A stretch of DNA of 64,000 nucleotides from the NCBI RefSeq assembly GCF_020982545.1, contig NZ_JAJKLK010000029.1, positions 186,001-250,000 of the forward strand, given 5' to 3'. Under the pieces are notes generated by a model, which saw only the letters and a list, made by a program, of their open reading frames with translations, was not told the DNA's origin and did not search any database. Both the position numbers and the translations under genes were made by a program. Positions within the stretch are counted from its first letter, which is position 1, and each line of letters begins with the position of its first letter. This document shows, piece by piece, positions 32,703 through 41,277 of this stretch. This DNA is from Streptomyces sp. MNU76. Lineage in GTDB: Bacteria; Actinomycetota; Actinomycetes; Streptomycetales; Streptomycetaceae.

Positions 32703-33191
32703 ATGATCGACGTGGTGTTGCGGCTGTCAGTCCGTGACTTGGTGCACGCGGACCTGGCGTCGTGCGGGTGGGCGGGGTCCGACCACCATCTGGCCAACGT
32801 CGCCGAACAGTTGGAACGTGTCCGGACCGGCGAGGTCGACTACCTCGCGGTCTGCCCGGCGACAGACATCCCCGTGGCGAAGGGCGGTGTCGACTACCAG
32901 GTCAAGGAAGGGGTCGGCACTCTGTGGCAGCTGGCGGTCCACCCCGCGTTGCGGTCGTGCGGGATCGGCGCGTTCCTCATCGCAGCCGGTGAACGGCGGA
33001 TCAGGGACCGCGGTCTGCGGCGGGCCGAACTCGGCGTGGAGGAAAGCAACCCCCGGGCCCGCGCGCTGTACGAAAGGCTGGGTTACGTCGCGTACGACCG
33101 CCGGCCGGACTCGTGGATCGAGCAAGCCCCTGATGGGTCGTTGCGCCTCTACGAGACGACCTGCACGCTGATGCGGAAGGAACTCACGTAG
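32703..33191 (+). CDS. GNAT-family N-acetyltransferase
   Basis: A 162-aa acetyltransferase. The acetyl-CoA binding segment is LWQLAVHPALRSCGIGAFLIAAGERRI, followed by AELGVEESNPRARALYERLGY, the family C-terminal block. ATG 32703 is preferred over 32664 because GGAGG stands 8 bases before it. The substrate cannot be told; it is alone between a pseudogene and the next gene. Confidence 0.85.
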   Translation: MIDVVLRLSVRDLVHADLASCGWAGSDHHLANVAEQLERVRTGEVDYLAVCPATDIPVAKGGVDYQVKEGVGTLWQLAVHPALRSCGIGAFLIAAGERRIRDRGLRRAELGVEESNPRARALYERLGYVAYDRRPDSWIEQAPDGSLRLYETTCTLMRKELT

Positions 33192-33432
33192 GTTGCGGCG
33201 CCGCCGGCGGAACGGCGGCCGGCCGCCATCGCGGGTTTCCACGGAGGGCGTCACCTCCCGTCCACCTGCGAGAGCCGACCCGTTCCGCTTCGTTCCGGCG
33301 CCCCTTGTTGGACATCTGCCCAGTGTGACAGGGTGGTTCAACTCAGTACGATCCGTAACCGGGCCTATCGGATTGGACGGGTCGTGGCGTTGCCCGCTAC
33401 CCCCACAAGGCGGTCGAGAAGGAAAGCCCCCT

Positions 33433-34944
33433 GTGTCATTCGCTCATCCGCTTCCCCAACTCGGCCCCGACCCCGAGACCGCCCCAGGGATGTCCGACGA
33501 CGCACTCGTCGCCGCGCTGCGAATGTCCCGCACCATCGAGGGCACGACTCCCGTCGCCGCGCTGATCGCACGACATGGGCCGGCGGTCTCCGACTACGCG
33601 GAGATCTGCGCCTCGGGTTCCCCCGCGCTCTCGCGGGCGATCGCCTCCGCCGCGTTCCGCCAGGTGGTGCGGGAACTCCAGAGGGCCGGGTCCACCAGCG
33701 CCCTGCGCCCTCGCCTCCTCGTCACCGTGCGGGAGGCCGCGCGTGCGCGCTCGCAGACGGGCTCCGTCCCTGGGATGTCGTACGACCAGGCCGGGACCAC
33801 CGACAGCGACAGGTCACCCCATCCAATCGCCGAGAACCGGCTCCTGAGCCACACCGCCTTTTTCCGGCTTCCGAGGACTACGCAGTACGTCCTGTGGCAC
33901 ATGGACGTGGAAGCCGAACCGTCGGCCGTCCCCGCGGCCCTGCTCGGTATCGAAGGGGACATCCCGCCCTTCGAGTTGGACCGGGCACGGGAGCAATGGA
34001 GATCGGCGCTGCTGCGCACGCATGTCGAGAACTCGGCCGGGAGAGAGTGCCGGGACTACAGCCGCCTCCTCGACGCACCCTCCCGCAGTGCCGGCTCCAC
34101 GCTGCCCGAGGTGCAGAGGCACCTGGACCAGTGTTCTTACTGCCGACACACAGCCGAGCAGCTGAGGCTCTGCGCCGGCGAACCGGGCGTTCTCCTGGCG
34201 GAAGCGCTCCTCGGCGAAAGCGCGCACCCCTACCTGACCGCGTGCCGGGGACGCCCTGCGCGGACAGCGCCCGTCACCACGGGCACCGCCGGAACCGACA
34301 CCTCTCCCTCGGACAACGGGCGCACGACACCGAGGCCGACGAGGAAGAGAAGACCTCGCGCCGGCCGTAGAGGCACGAAGCTCGTCGTCGCCGGGATCGC
34401 CGCCGGGTCGGCCGCTGTCGCGGCAGTCCTCGTCGTGACCGGAACCTCGTCCGACGAAGCCGCACCTGTCCCGGGGGAGCAGCTGCCCACGCCCACGCCG
34501 TCCTCCTCGTCCCCCGCGGCCGCCACCGGCCTCCCCGTCTCCCCGGAGAGCGGCAGACTGCGCAACGCCGGCGCCGACCTGTGCATGGACGTACCCGGAT
34601 CGCCGCCCGAGCGCGGCGCGGAGGTCACTCTGTCCCCCTGCTCGACCTCCAGTACACAGCGGTGGACCTATCTCCGGAGCGGGCTCCTGCGCAACGTCGC
34701 CGAACCGGATCTGTGCCTCGACGCCGGAGGGGACGACGAGGTGCTGGACCTGGAGCTCTGCGACTCCTCGGGCGACCTCTCGTTCGGTCTCCGCTTCGAG
34801 TTGAGTCCCGAAGGGCAACTCTTCGCACGGGACGAGGGGAACCTCGTGATCGCCCCGGCCTCGCCCGAGGCCGGCACCATTCTGGTGCCGAGCCCTCGGA
34901 ACGGGGAGGCGGAACAGCGATGGCTGGTCGAGCCGCTCTCTTGA
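33433..34944 (+). CDS. Membrane protein with sigma-like region, zinc-finger motif and ricin-type lectin end
   Basis: About 503 aa, GTG start preceded by GAAGGAAAG. The N-terminal 200 residues resemble the helical region of actinobacterial ECF-sigma-like proteins (DDALVAALRMSRTIEGTTPVAALIARHG). A Cys/His cluster HLDQCSYCRHTAEQL resembles the anti-sigma zinc finger. One membrane helix follows (LVVAGIAAGSAAVAAVLVV). The extracellular part has a Pro/Thr/Ser linker and a single ricin-B-like unit (DLCMDVPGS, DLCLDAGG, QRWLVEPL). It may link an external sugar signal to an internal partner; this is inference. No sigma gene lies next to it. Confidence 0.75.
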   Translation: MSFAHPLPQLGPDPETAPGMSDDALVAALRMSRTIEGTTPVAALIARHGPAVSDYAEICASGSPALSRAIASAAFRQVVRELQRAGSTSALRPRLLVTVREAARARSQTGSVPGMSYDQAGTTDSDRSPHPIAENRLLSHTAFFRLPRTTQYVLWHMDVEAEPSAVPAALLGIEGDIPPFELDRAREQWRSALLRTHVENSAGRECRDYSRLLDAPSRSAGSTLPEVQRHLDQCSYCRHTAEQLRLCAGEPGVLLAEALLGESAHPYLTACRGRPARTAPVTTGTAGTDTSPSDNGRTTPRPTRKRRPRAGRRGTKLVVAGIAAGSAAVAAVLVVTGTSSDEAAPVPGEQLPTPTPSSSSPAAATGLPVSPESGRLRNAGADLCMDVPGSPPERGAEVTLSPCSTSSTQRWTYLRSGLLRNVAEPDLCLDAGGDDEVLDLELCDSSGDLSFGLRFELSPEGQLFARDEGNLVIAPASPEAGTILVPSPRNGEAEQRWLVEPLS

Positions 34945-35028
34945 GCGACCACGCCTCCCGTGCCCGCAGTTGACGTCGGCGCACGCATCGGGTGCGGCTG
35001 GGGCTCGATATTCGAGTGAACGTACGGG

Positions 35029-35802
35029 ATGAGTGTGCGTAGGGTGACGGGCGTGGACCCAGCTGACTTCTATACCGGCATCGTCGCAGAGATCTATGGA
35101 CCGCTGAAGTCCTTCTCTCAGGACCCGGAGCCCTACGCGGCATTCGTCGAACAGGCCGGCGGGCCGGCGTTGGAGCTGGGGTGCGGGGACGGTGATCCCT
35201 TGCTGGAACTGCGGCGGCGTGGTCTGGAGGTCGAGGGCGTCGACTCCTCCGGGGACATGCTGGAGCGGCTCCGCGAGCGGGCGGACGAGCAGGGCGTGTC
35301 CGTGACCGTGTTTCACCAGCGGATGGAGGCCTTGGAGTTGCCTCGCCGCTACCGGGCGATCTTCCTGGCCGGGCCGACGTTCACCCTGTTGCCCGACGAC
35401 GCGACCGCACTGGCCGCTCTGCGTCGAATCCGCGCCCACCTCACCGACGACGGCACCGCGCTGGTGCCCCTGTTCGTTCCCGAACCGACCCTCGCCGAAC
35501 AGATCGGTCACGTGCGCACGGCCACCTCGCCCGACGGCGCCGAACTCCGGGTGTCTGTCGTCGCGGAGGAACGTGACGAGCGGGCCCGGACCCAGACGGC
35601 GCAGCTGCGTTACGAACGCCACCACGGCTCCGAGAGCAGTGTGGTGGAGCGCCCGTGGGTCCTGCACTGGTATCCCCGAGATGTGTTTGAGCACCTGGCC
35701 GCGGGTGCCGGCCTGACCGCAACCGCGGTCACCGACCAGCAAGGCAAGCCCGCACCCGCAGAAGCCACCAACGTGCACTTCCGACTTCAGCCCGCCGTTT
35801 GA
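35029..35802 (+). CDS. Class I SAM-dependent methyltransferase
   Basis: A 257-aa protein with PALELGCGDGDPLLELRRRGLEVEGVDSSGDMLERLRERA and a motif-II-like AIFLAGPTFTLLPDD, followed by LTDDGTALVPLFVP. The opening DFYTGIVAEIYGPLK fits methyltransferases acting on small molecules. Its 3' end overlaps, convergently, the last 74 bases of the GntR gene. Function unknown. Confidence 0.82.
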   Translation: MSVRRVTGVDPADFYTGIVAEIYGPLKSFSQDPEPYAAFVEQAGGPALELGCGDGDPLLELRRRGLEVEGVDSSGDMLERLRERADEQGVSVTVFHQRMEALELPRRYRAIFLAGPTFTLLPDDATALAALRRIRAHLTDDGTALVPLFVPEPTLAEQIGHVRTATSPDGAELRVSVVAEERDERARTQTAQLRYERHHGSESSVVERPWVLHWYPRDVFEHLAAGAGLTATAVTDQQGKPAPAEATNVHFRLQPAV

Positions 35803-36310
35803 GCGTTCCCGCTCCCAGCGGGTTCCCGGCGCTGCTGATGCTCACGTTGTGGCGATGGCGGGCTGACCTGTCGGCCCACGTGGACCCACAGTTGAGCGTC
35901 TCGACGTCGTCGCGGGCGTCGCGCATGGCGTCCAGGTGCTGCTTCACCTGGGCCAGTTGTGCGTCGGAGATCCGGGTGGAGGCCAGCGCCGTGGCCGCCG
36001 GTTCGAGCGGACTCCGCACCTCCATCAGGTCGAGCAGCGCCCCCGAGTCGCCCTGGAGGAGTTCCACCGCACCACCGAGGCTCTCCAGAAGGAGACTCGG
36101 CTGGAGGCTGGTGACATAGGTGCCGTCACCCCGCCTCACCTCCAGCACCCGCGCGACGGCCAGCGCCTTCACCGCCTCCCGCGCCAGATTGCGGGACAGT
36201 CCCAGCTGGGCCGCCAGTTCCGGCTCCGGCGGCAGCTTCGAACCCGGAGGGAGGGTGCCGGTCCGGATCAGCTCACGGATCCGTTCGATGGCCTTGTCCG
36301 TCAGAGACAC
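35729..36310 (-). CDS. GntR/FadR-type regulator of the fucose operon, truncated C-terminal domain
   Basis: The winged helix is complete: KAIERIRELIRTGTLPPGSKLPPEPELAAQLGLSRNLAREAVKAL, RGDGTYV. The effector-binding FCD domain begins normally (LMEVRSPLEPAATALAS, ISDAQLAQVKQHLDAM) but after DVETLN is degenerate; a HNVSISSAGNP trace of the usual AGNP motif remains, and the last third is missing. At 193 aa it is about 40 residues short and runs into the convergent methyltransferase gene. GTG 36310 has GGAGGGG upstream. It is the last gene of the leftward fucose operon; ligand sensing may be lost. Confidence 0.72.
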   Translation of the reverse strand: MSLTDKAIERIRELIRTGTLPPGSKLPPEPELAAQLGLSRNLAREAVKALAVARVLEVRRGDGTYVTSLQPSLLLESLGGAVELLQGDSGALLDLMEVRSPLEPAATALASTRISDAQLAQVKQHLDAMRDARDDVETLNCGSTWADRSARHRHNVSISSAGNPLGAGTLKRRAEVGSARWWLLRVRACLAGR

Positions 36311-37313
36311 CGCGCACCCCTCCCCGCGCGCTTGTTTCGCACACGTCCGATCTGATCAGCCCTCGCGCGCGAAGGTCCTCCCAGAGACTCTCGGGCACGC
36401 GACGGCGGTGGAGTTCCACGTTCCGTGCGACCTGGTCCGCGTTCCGCATACCGAGAGTGACGTTGATGATACTGGGGTGCGTGAAGGGGAACGCGATGGC
36501 CGCGGCGGGCAGGCTGACGCCGTGGCCTTCGCAGACGTCGGCGATCGCGAGGGCTCGGGCGACGAGTTCCGGCGGGGCGTCCTGGTAGTCGTACTTCATC
36601 CCCTCCGCGGGCCGGTCGCGGGAGAGCAGACCGGAGTTGAACACCCCCACCGCGACCACGCTCTTGCCGTGTTCCAGCGCGGCGGGCAGCACGTCGTCCA
36701 GCGCCGACTGATCGAGCAGGCTGTAGCGCCCGGCCAGCATGACCACGTCGGCGGCGGTCTCGCGCAGGAAGCGGGCGAGCATCGCCGACTGGTTCATGCC
36801 CGCGCCGACGGCTCCGACGACTCCCTGGTCACGCAGGTCCGCGAGCGTCGGCATGGCCTCGTCGACGGCCTGCCGCCAGTGGTCGTCGGGGTCGTGCAGG
36901 TACACGACGTCCAGCCGGTCGAGGCCGGTGCGCTCCAGGGTGTCCGCGACGGAGCGCAGCACTCCGTCGCGGCTGAAGTCCCAGCGTCGGCGCAGGTCGT
37001 CCCGTACGACGAAGCCCTCGCCGTCGACGCCGCGCGGACGCTCGTTGGGGACCAGCAGACGGCCCACCTTGGAGGAGACGACGTACGCCTCACGCGGACG
37101 GTCCCGCAGAGCCGCGCCCAGACGCTGCTCGGAGAGGCCGAGGCCGTAGTGGGGTGCCGTGTCGAAGTACCGGATGCCGGCATCCCAGGCGGCGTCGACC
37201 GCGGCGGCCGCGTCGGAGGCGGGGGTGACCCGGTAGTGGTTGCCGATGACCGAGGCTCCGAAGCCGAGTTCGGTGAGTTCCACGCGTGTGGGGTGGGTCT
37301 TCCGGCGCTGCAA
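36273..37313 (-). CDS. Aldo/keto reductase, L-fucose (D-threo-aldose) dehydrogenase type
   Basis: A 346-aa AKR predicted to oxidise L-fucose to L-fuconolactone with NAD(P), the first step of the non-phosphorylated pathway. It contains GFGASVIGN, catalytic Asp/Tyr block GIRYFDTAPHYGLGLSEQRLG, Lys in VVSSKVGRLL, and the YLHDPDDH segment in place of the usual HxxD. The TTG start at 37313 follows GAGGAG. It is between the PfkB kinase and the regulator gene in the fucose operon, overlapping the latter by 38 bases. Confidence 0.86.
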   Translation of the reverse strand: MQRRKTHPTRVELTELGFGASVIGNHYRVTPASDAAAAVDAAWDAGIRYFDTAPHYGLGLSEQRLGAALRDRPREAYVVSSKVGRLLVPNERPRGVDGEGFVVRDDLRRRWDFSRDGVLRSVADTLERTGLDRLDVVYLHDPDDHWRQAVDEAMPTLADLRDQGVVGAVGAGMNQSAMLARFLRETAADVVMLAGRYSLLDQSALDDVLPAALEHGKSVVAVGVFNSGLLSRDRPAEGMKYDYQDAPPELVARALAIADVCEGHGVSLPAAAIAFPFTHPSIINVTLGMRNADQVARNVELHRRRVPESLWEDLRARGLIRSDVCETSARGGVRGVSDGQGHRTDP

Positions 37314-37346
37314 GACGTTCTCCTCGGGATGTCGATCGGCATGCGG

Positions 37347-38396
37347 TCAACGTCTGACATGGGCGGAGTCGCCGGCCATGAGCGCCTCGACCTCGGCCAG
37401 GGAGGCCATGGACACATCGCCGGGGGTGGTCATGGTGAGCGCGCCGTGGGCGGTGCCGTAGGCGAGGGCACGCTCCAGGCCGGCGCCGGACAGCAGGCCG
37501 TGGATCAGCCCGGCGGCGAACGCGTCGCCGGAGCCGATCCGGTCCAGGACGTGCAGTCCCGGCATGCGCGGCCCCGTGACGAAGTCGCTCTCCCGCGACC
37601 AGGCGGCCGAGGACCAGTCGTTCACGCCGGCCGACGGCACGTTCCGCAGGGTCGTCGCCAGCACCCTGGCCCCCGGTACCCGGCCCGCCACCTCCGACAG
37701 CGCGTCCGCGACCTCGTCGGCCTCGATCCGCACCGCACCGGGGTGCTTCCCGGCCAGGCCCAGAGCCCCCACCACGACGTCGGCGTAGGGGGCGAGCCGC
37801 AGGTCGACCTCGCGCGCCAGGTCAGGGCCGCCCCGGCCGGCCCAGAGACTGGGGCGGTAGTTGGGGTCGTAGGAGACGGTGACGCCGTGCCGACGGGCAG
37901 CGGCCATCGCCTCCTCCGCCACCTCCGCCGTGGTGTCCGAGAGGCCGGCGAAGACACCCCCGGTGTGGAACCAGCGCACGCCCGGGGTGAAGACCGCGTC
38001 CCAGTCGACGGCGCCGGGCCGCAGCTGCGAGATCGCGGTGTGGGCGCGGTCGCTCACCCCCACGGCTCCTCGGATGCCGAAACCCCGCTCGACGAAGTTC
38101 AGCCCGTTGCGGGCGGTGCGGCCGATCCCGTCGTCCGGCACCCAGCGGATCAGTGAGGTGTCGACCCCACCCTGGAGGACGAGATCCTCGGTGAGGCGTC
38201 CCACCGCGTTGTCCACCAGAACCGTCACCACGGCTGTGCGCAGGCCGAAGCAGCGGCGCAGACCGCGTACGACGTTGTACTCGCCGCCGCCCTCCCACAC
38301 CTGGAACGTCCGGGTGGTGCGGATCCGGCCCTCACCCGGGTCGAAGCGGAGCATCACCTCGCCCAGGGCCACCACGTCCGGCGCGAGCCCGCTCAT
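37347..38396 (-). CDS. PfkB-family sugar kinase (2-keto-3-deoxy sugar acid type)
   Basis: A 349-aa ribokinase-family kinase. It opens VVALGEVMLRFDPGEGRI, has the substrate loop GGGEYNVVRGLRRCFG and the ATP-site signature DRIGSGDAFAAGLIHGLL with catalytic Asp. Related proteins phosphorylate 2-keto-3-deoxygluconate. In this operon the likely substrate is the 2-keto-3-deoxy acid made by the dehydratase. Its ATG overlaps the stop of the aldolase gene (ATGA). Confidence 0.87.
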   Translation of the reverse strand: MSGLAPDVVALGEVMLRFDPGEGRIRTTRTFQVWEGGGEYNVVRGLRRCFGLRTAVVTVLVDNAVGRLTEDLVLQGGVDTSLIRWVPDDGIGRTARNGLNFVERGFGIRGAVGVSDRAHTAISQLRPGAVDWDAVFTPGVRWFHTGGVFAGLSDTTAEVAEEAMAAARRHGVTVSYDPNYRPSLWAGRGGPDLAREVDLRLAPYADVVVGALGLAGKHPGAVRIEADEVADALSEVAGRVPGARVLATTLRNVPSAGVNDWSSAAWSRESDFVTGPRMPGLHVLDRIGSGDAFAAGLIHGLLSGAGLERALAYGTAHGALTMTTPGDVSMASLAEVEALMAGDSAHVRR

Positions 38397-39022
38397 GCCG
38401 CGCTCCCGACCACGGCCTCGGCCGTCAACCGCCGGATCTCCGCGTAGTCGCCACGCTCCAGGTGGTCGGCGGTGGCCATCCAGGTACCGCCGACCGCGAC
38501 GACCGCAGCGTGGGACAGATAGCCGGGCAGCTGGGCCGCGCGGATGCCGCCGGTCGGCACGAACCGCGCCTGCGGGAAGGGCGCCGCCAGGGCCCGGAGC
38601 ATCGACGTACCTCCGAGCGGCTCGGCGGGGAAGAGCTTCACGGTGTCGAGGCCGGCCCGCAGCGCGCGCATCAGCTCGGAGGCGGTGGCGATGCCCGGCA
38701 CGGCCGGTACCTCCAACTCGGCGCATTTCTCCAGGACCTCGTCGTCCAGGCCGGGTGACACGACGAAGCGGGCTCCGGCCTCGACGGCTCGCTCCGCCTG
38801 CTCGGCACTGAGGACGGTGCCGGCTCCGACGGTCAGTTCACCGTGGGCCGCCATCGCTTTCACGACCTGCACGGCGTCCGGGGCGCGGAAGGTGACCTCG
38901 GCGCACCGCGCCCCGCCCGCCGCCAGGCACTCGGCGAGCGGGGCGGCCATCGCGGCGGACGGCACGGTCAGCACCGGCAGGATGCGGGCGCCGGCGAGCA
39001 CGGAGGACAGATCGGCGGTCAT
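38393..39022 (-). CDS. KDPG/KHG aldolase family enzyme
   Basis: A 209-aa class I aldolase that splits a 2-keto-3-deoxy-6-phospho acid to pyruvate and an aldehyde. Visible are the Glu block ARCAEVTFRAPDA, GAGTVLS, FVVSPGLD, the Schiff-base Lys in GLDTVKLFPAEPLGG and the phosphate loop FVPTGGI. It overlaps the kinase start and the end of the SDR remnant, so translation is coupled along the operon. With the kinase it could finish breakdown of the deoxy-keto acid. Confidence 0.88.
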   Translation of the reverse strand: MTADLSSVLAGARILPVLTVPSAAMAAPLAECLAAGGARCAEVTFRAPDAVQVVKAMAAHGELTVGAGTVLSAEQAERAVEAGARFVVSPGLDDEVLEKCAELEVPAVPGIATASELMRALRAGLDTVKLFPAEPLGGTSMLRALAAPFPQARFVPTGGIRAAQLPGYLSHAAVVAVGGTWMATADHLERGDYAEIRRLTAEAVVGSAA

Positions 39023-39203
39023 CGGCCCAGCCATCCGCCGTCGACGGGCAGCACGGTGCCGTGGGCGTAGGCGGCGGCGTCCGAGGCGAGGAACACGCTG
39101 GCCCCTGCCAGGTCGTCGGCCGTGCCCCAGCGTCCGGCCGGGATGCGGTCGAGGATGGCCCGGCTGCGGGTGGGATCGTCCCGCAAAGCCTGGGTCCGCC
39201 GAG
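39019..39203 (-). pseudogene. C-terminal fragment of a short-chain dehydrogenase
   Basis: The last about 60 residues of an SDR remain: LRDDPTRSRAILDRIPAGRWG, then DDLAGASVFLASDAAAYAHGTVLPVDGGWLGR. This end is typical of 2-keto-3-deoxy-L-fuconate/KduD-like dehydrogenases. The NAD site and catalytic Tyr/Lys are gone. The fragment begins inside the truncated alcohol dehydrogenase in another frame, so one deletion removed both the end of that gene and the start of this one. Its stop still overlaps the aldolase start. Confidence 0.82.
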
Positions 39204-39950
39204 GACTTCGACCGCCGTCTGCACACCGCCCGCCGCGCCGGAGACCTCGAAAGCGACGTCCGCGCCCGCGTCGCCGGTCCACTTCCGGACCAGCGTCGGT
39301 ATCTCGTCCTCGGACGGGTTCCAGACCGTCAGCCCCAACTCCTCGGCGAGCCGCCGCCGGTGGGCGCTCGGCTCCACGACCCGGACCTCGGCGCCCGTCG
39401 CCCGGGCGACCAGCGCGATCAGGACGCCGACGGGCCCGCCGCCGACGACCACGGCCTTCTCGCCCGCGCTGACCTTCGCCCGGCCCACGTCGTGCACGGC
39501 GACCGCCGTCGGTTCGACGAGTGCGGCCCGGTCCAACGGCAGGGAGTCGGGCAACCGGACGAGGGTGGAGGCCGGCACGGTCCAGCGCTGCTGCATCGCG
39601 CCGGGGGAGTCGATGCCGATGAAGTCCAGGTGCTGACACACGTGCCGGTGGCCGGCGCGGCAGGCGGGGCAGGTGCCGTCCCAGCGCAGCGGCATCACGG
39701 TCACCGCGTCACCGGGCCGCCAACCCTCCACGCCCGGCCCGACCCGGACGACTCGTCCGGACATCTCGTGCCCGAGGACGGCGGGCGTACGCACCCGGGC
39801 GTCCATGTCGCCGTGGAACATGTGCAGGTCGGTGCCGCAGATGCCGACGTAGGCGGGGGCCAGCTCGACCTCGCCGGGGCCCGGTGACGCGTCGAGCGCG
39901 GGGGCGGTGTCGAGGGTGCGGGCGGCGGTGTAGCGGACGGCGAGTGTCAT
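39197..39950 (-). pseudogene. Truncated zinc alcohol dehydrogenase
   Basis: The N-terminal two-thirds of a sorbitol/threonine-dehydrogenase-like enzyme is intact: GICGTDLHMFHGDMD, VLGHEMSGRV, the structural-zinc region GTCPACRAGHRHVC, EPTAVAVHDVGR, the nucleotide motif VVVGGGPVGVLIALVA and VAFEVSGAAGGVQTAVEVLG. At about 39200 it passes out of frame into the SDR fragment and loses the last 90 residues or so. It overlaps the stop of the mutarotase gene. Such a stub is unlikely to be active. Confidence 0.82.
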
Positions 39951-40384
39951 CGTGTTCTCAGGGTCCCTTCAGCGCGGACGCCGATGGTCAGCAGCAGGTT
40001 GGCGTAGGTGCGGATGTCGGCGGTGACGATCGCCAGTGCCAGGTCGGGCGAGCGGGCGGCGTCGTAGAACTCGAAGCGGCCGAGGGGCTGGACCGGCGCC
40101 GGTGCGAGCAGAGAGCGGTACTCGGTGACGGCCGGCGGTTCCGGTTCGTCCTCCGGTGGCACCATCACCTGGGCCGACTCCACGGGCACGGCGCGCAGCA
40201 GGACCTGGAGCACGGTGGTGACGTCGAGCAGACCGGGGGTCAGGTTGAGGTGGACGGTCCGGGCACGCTCGCCGACGGCGGTGCTCGCGGGATAGTGGCC
40301 GTCGGCGAGCAGTACGCGGGCGCCGTGGCCGGCTCCGGCCAGGGACCGCAGGATCTCGGGGTGCAGAAGATCGGTCAGGAGCAC
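39947..40384 (-). CDS. fucU: L-fucose mutarotase (RbsD/FucU family)
   Basis: A 145-aa enzyme that interconverts fucose anomers. It has LLHPEILRSLAGAGHGARVLLADGHYP with the catalytic His/Asp positions, VHLNLTPGLLDVTTVLQVLL, YRSLLAPAPVQPLGRFEFYDAARSPDLALAIVT and YANLLLTIGV. GTG 40384 follows AAAGGG and overlaps the lactonase gene by 10 bases. It supplies the anomer used by the dehydrogenase. Confidence 0.9.
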   Translation of the reverse strand: MLLTDLLHPEILRSLAGAGHGARVLLADGHYPASTAVGERARTVHLNLTPGLLDVTTVLQVLLRAVPVESAQVMVPPEDEPEPPAVTEYRSLLAPAPVQPLGRFEFYDAARSPDLALAIVTADIRTYANLLLTIGVRAEGTLRTR

Positions 40385-41277
40385 GCCGGTGCCCTTTCGA
40401 CAGGGGGCAGGCGGTAGAAGTCGAGAGCGGTCCCGGCGAGGATCGCGTCGGTCTCGTCCGCCGAGCAGCCGGTGAGGAGTTCCTCGACGGTGGCGGCCCA
40501 CCGGTTCCAGCCGCCGGCGAGGACGCAGACCGGCCAGTCGGAGCCGAACATGAGCCGGTACGGGCCGAAGGCCGAGAGCAGCACGTCCCACACCGGGCGG
40601 ATGTCGGCGAGGGTCCACTGCTCGTGGTCGGCCTCGGTGATCAGGCCCGACAGCTTGCAGCGCACCTGCGGGTGCCCGGCGAGTCGGCGTACGTCCCGCT
40701 CCCAGTCGGCCAGATCCCCGCCGGCGATCGGGGGATTGCCCGCGTGGTCGAGAACCAGGGGCAGTTCGGGCAGGCGTTCAGCCAGGCCGACCGCCTGGGG
40801 GACCTGGTGGTCGCGGATCAGCACGTCGTAGCCCAGCCCGCGTTCCCCGATCGTCCTCAGCGCCCGTTCCACGGCCGGTCGTCGCAGCCACCGCGGGTCC
40901 TGTTCGTCCTGGACGAGGTGCCGTACGGCGCGCAGGTACGAGCCTCCCGGGCCGGTACACAGTTTGTCGAGGACGTCGCCGATGGCGGGGCCGGTCAGGT
41001 CGACCCAGCCGACGACCGCGCCGATCAGCGGGTCCTCGTCGGCGAGGGTGAGCAGGTCGCGTGTCTCGGACGAGGACGGCACGCACTGGACCACCACGGA
41101 GCTCTCCAACTGTCGGCCGGCGATCGGCCGGGTCGCGGCCGATCGCAGGTCGTCGGTGTCGAAGGAGCGACGGATGGGCTCGCGACCGGGCACGTCCAGC
41201 CACGGCTGCGGCCGGTCGTCCAGGTTCCACACGTGGTGGTGGGCGTCTACGAGTCCCGGCTGCGAGGTGTCAGACAC
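40375..41277 (-). CDS. Amidohydrolase-2 family lactonase (L-fuconolactonase)
   Basis: A 300-aa TIM-barrel hydrolase. The metal HxH motif is VDAHHHVWNL; other marks are VVVQCVPSSSETRDLL, VLDHAGNPPI, QVRCKLSGLI and RLMFGSDWPVC with the catalytic Asp. In the fucose operon it should open L-fuconolactone to L-fuconate. It lies between the dehydratase and mutarotase genes, with overlaps on both sides. Confidence 0.9.
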   Translation of the reverse strand: MSDTSQPGLVDAHHHVWNLDDRPQPWLDVPGREPIRRSFDTDDLRSAATRPIAGRQLESSVVVQCVPSSSETRDLLTLADEDPLIGAVVGWVDLTGPAIGDVLDKLCTGPGGSYLRAVRHLVQDEQDPRWLRRPAVERALRTIGERGLGYDVLIRDHQVPQAVGLAERLPELPLVLDHAGNPPIAGGDLADWERDVRRLAGHPQVRCKLSGLITEADHEQWTLADIRPVWDVLLSAFGPYRLMFGSDWPVCVLAGGWNRWAATVEELLTGCSADETDAILAGTALDFYRLPPVERAPACS

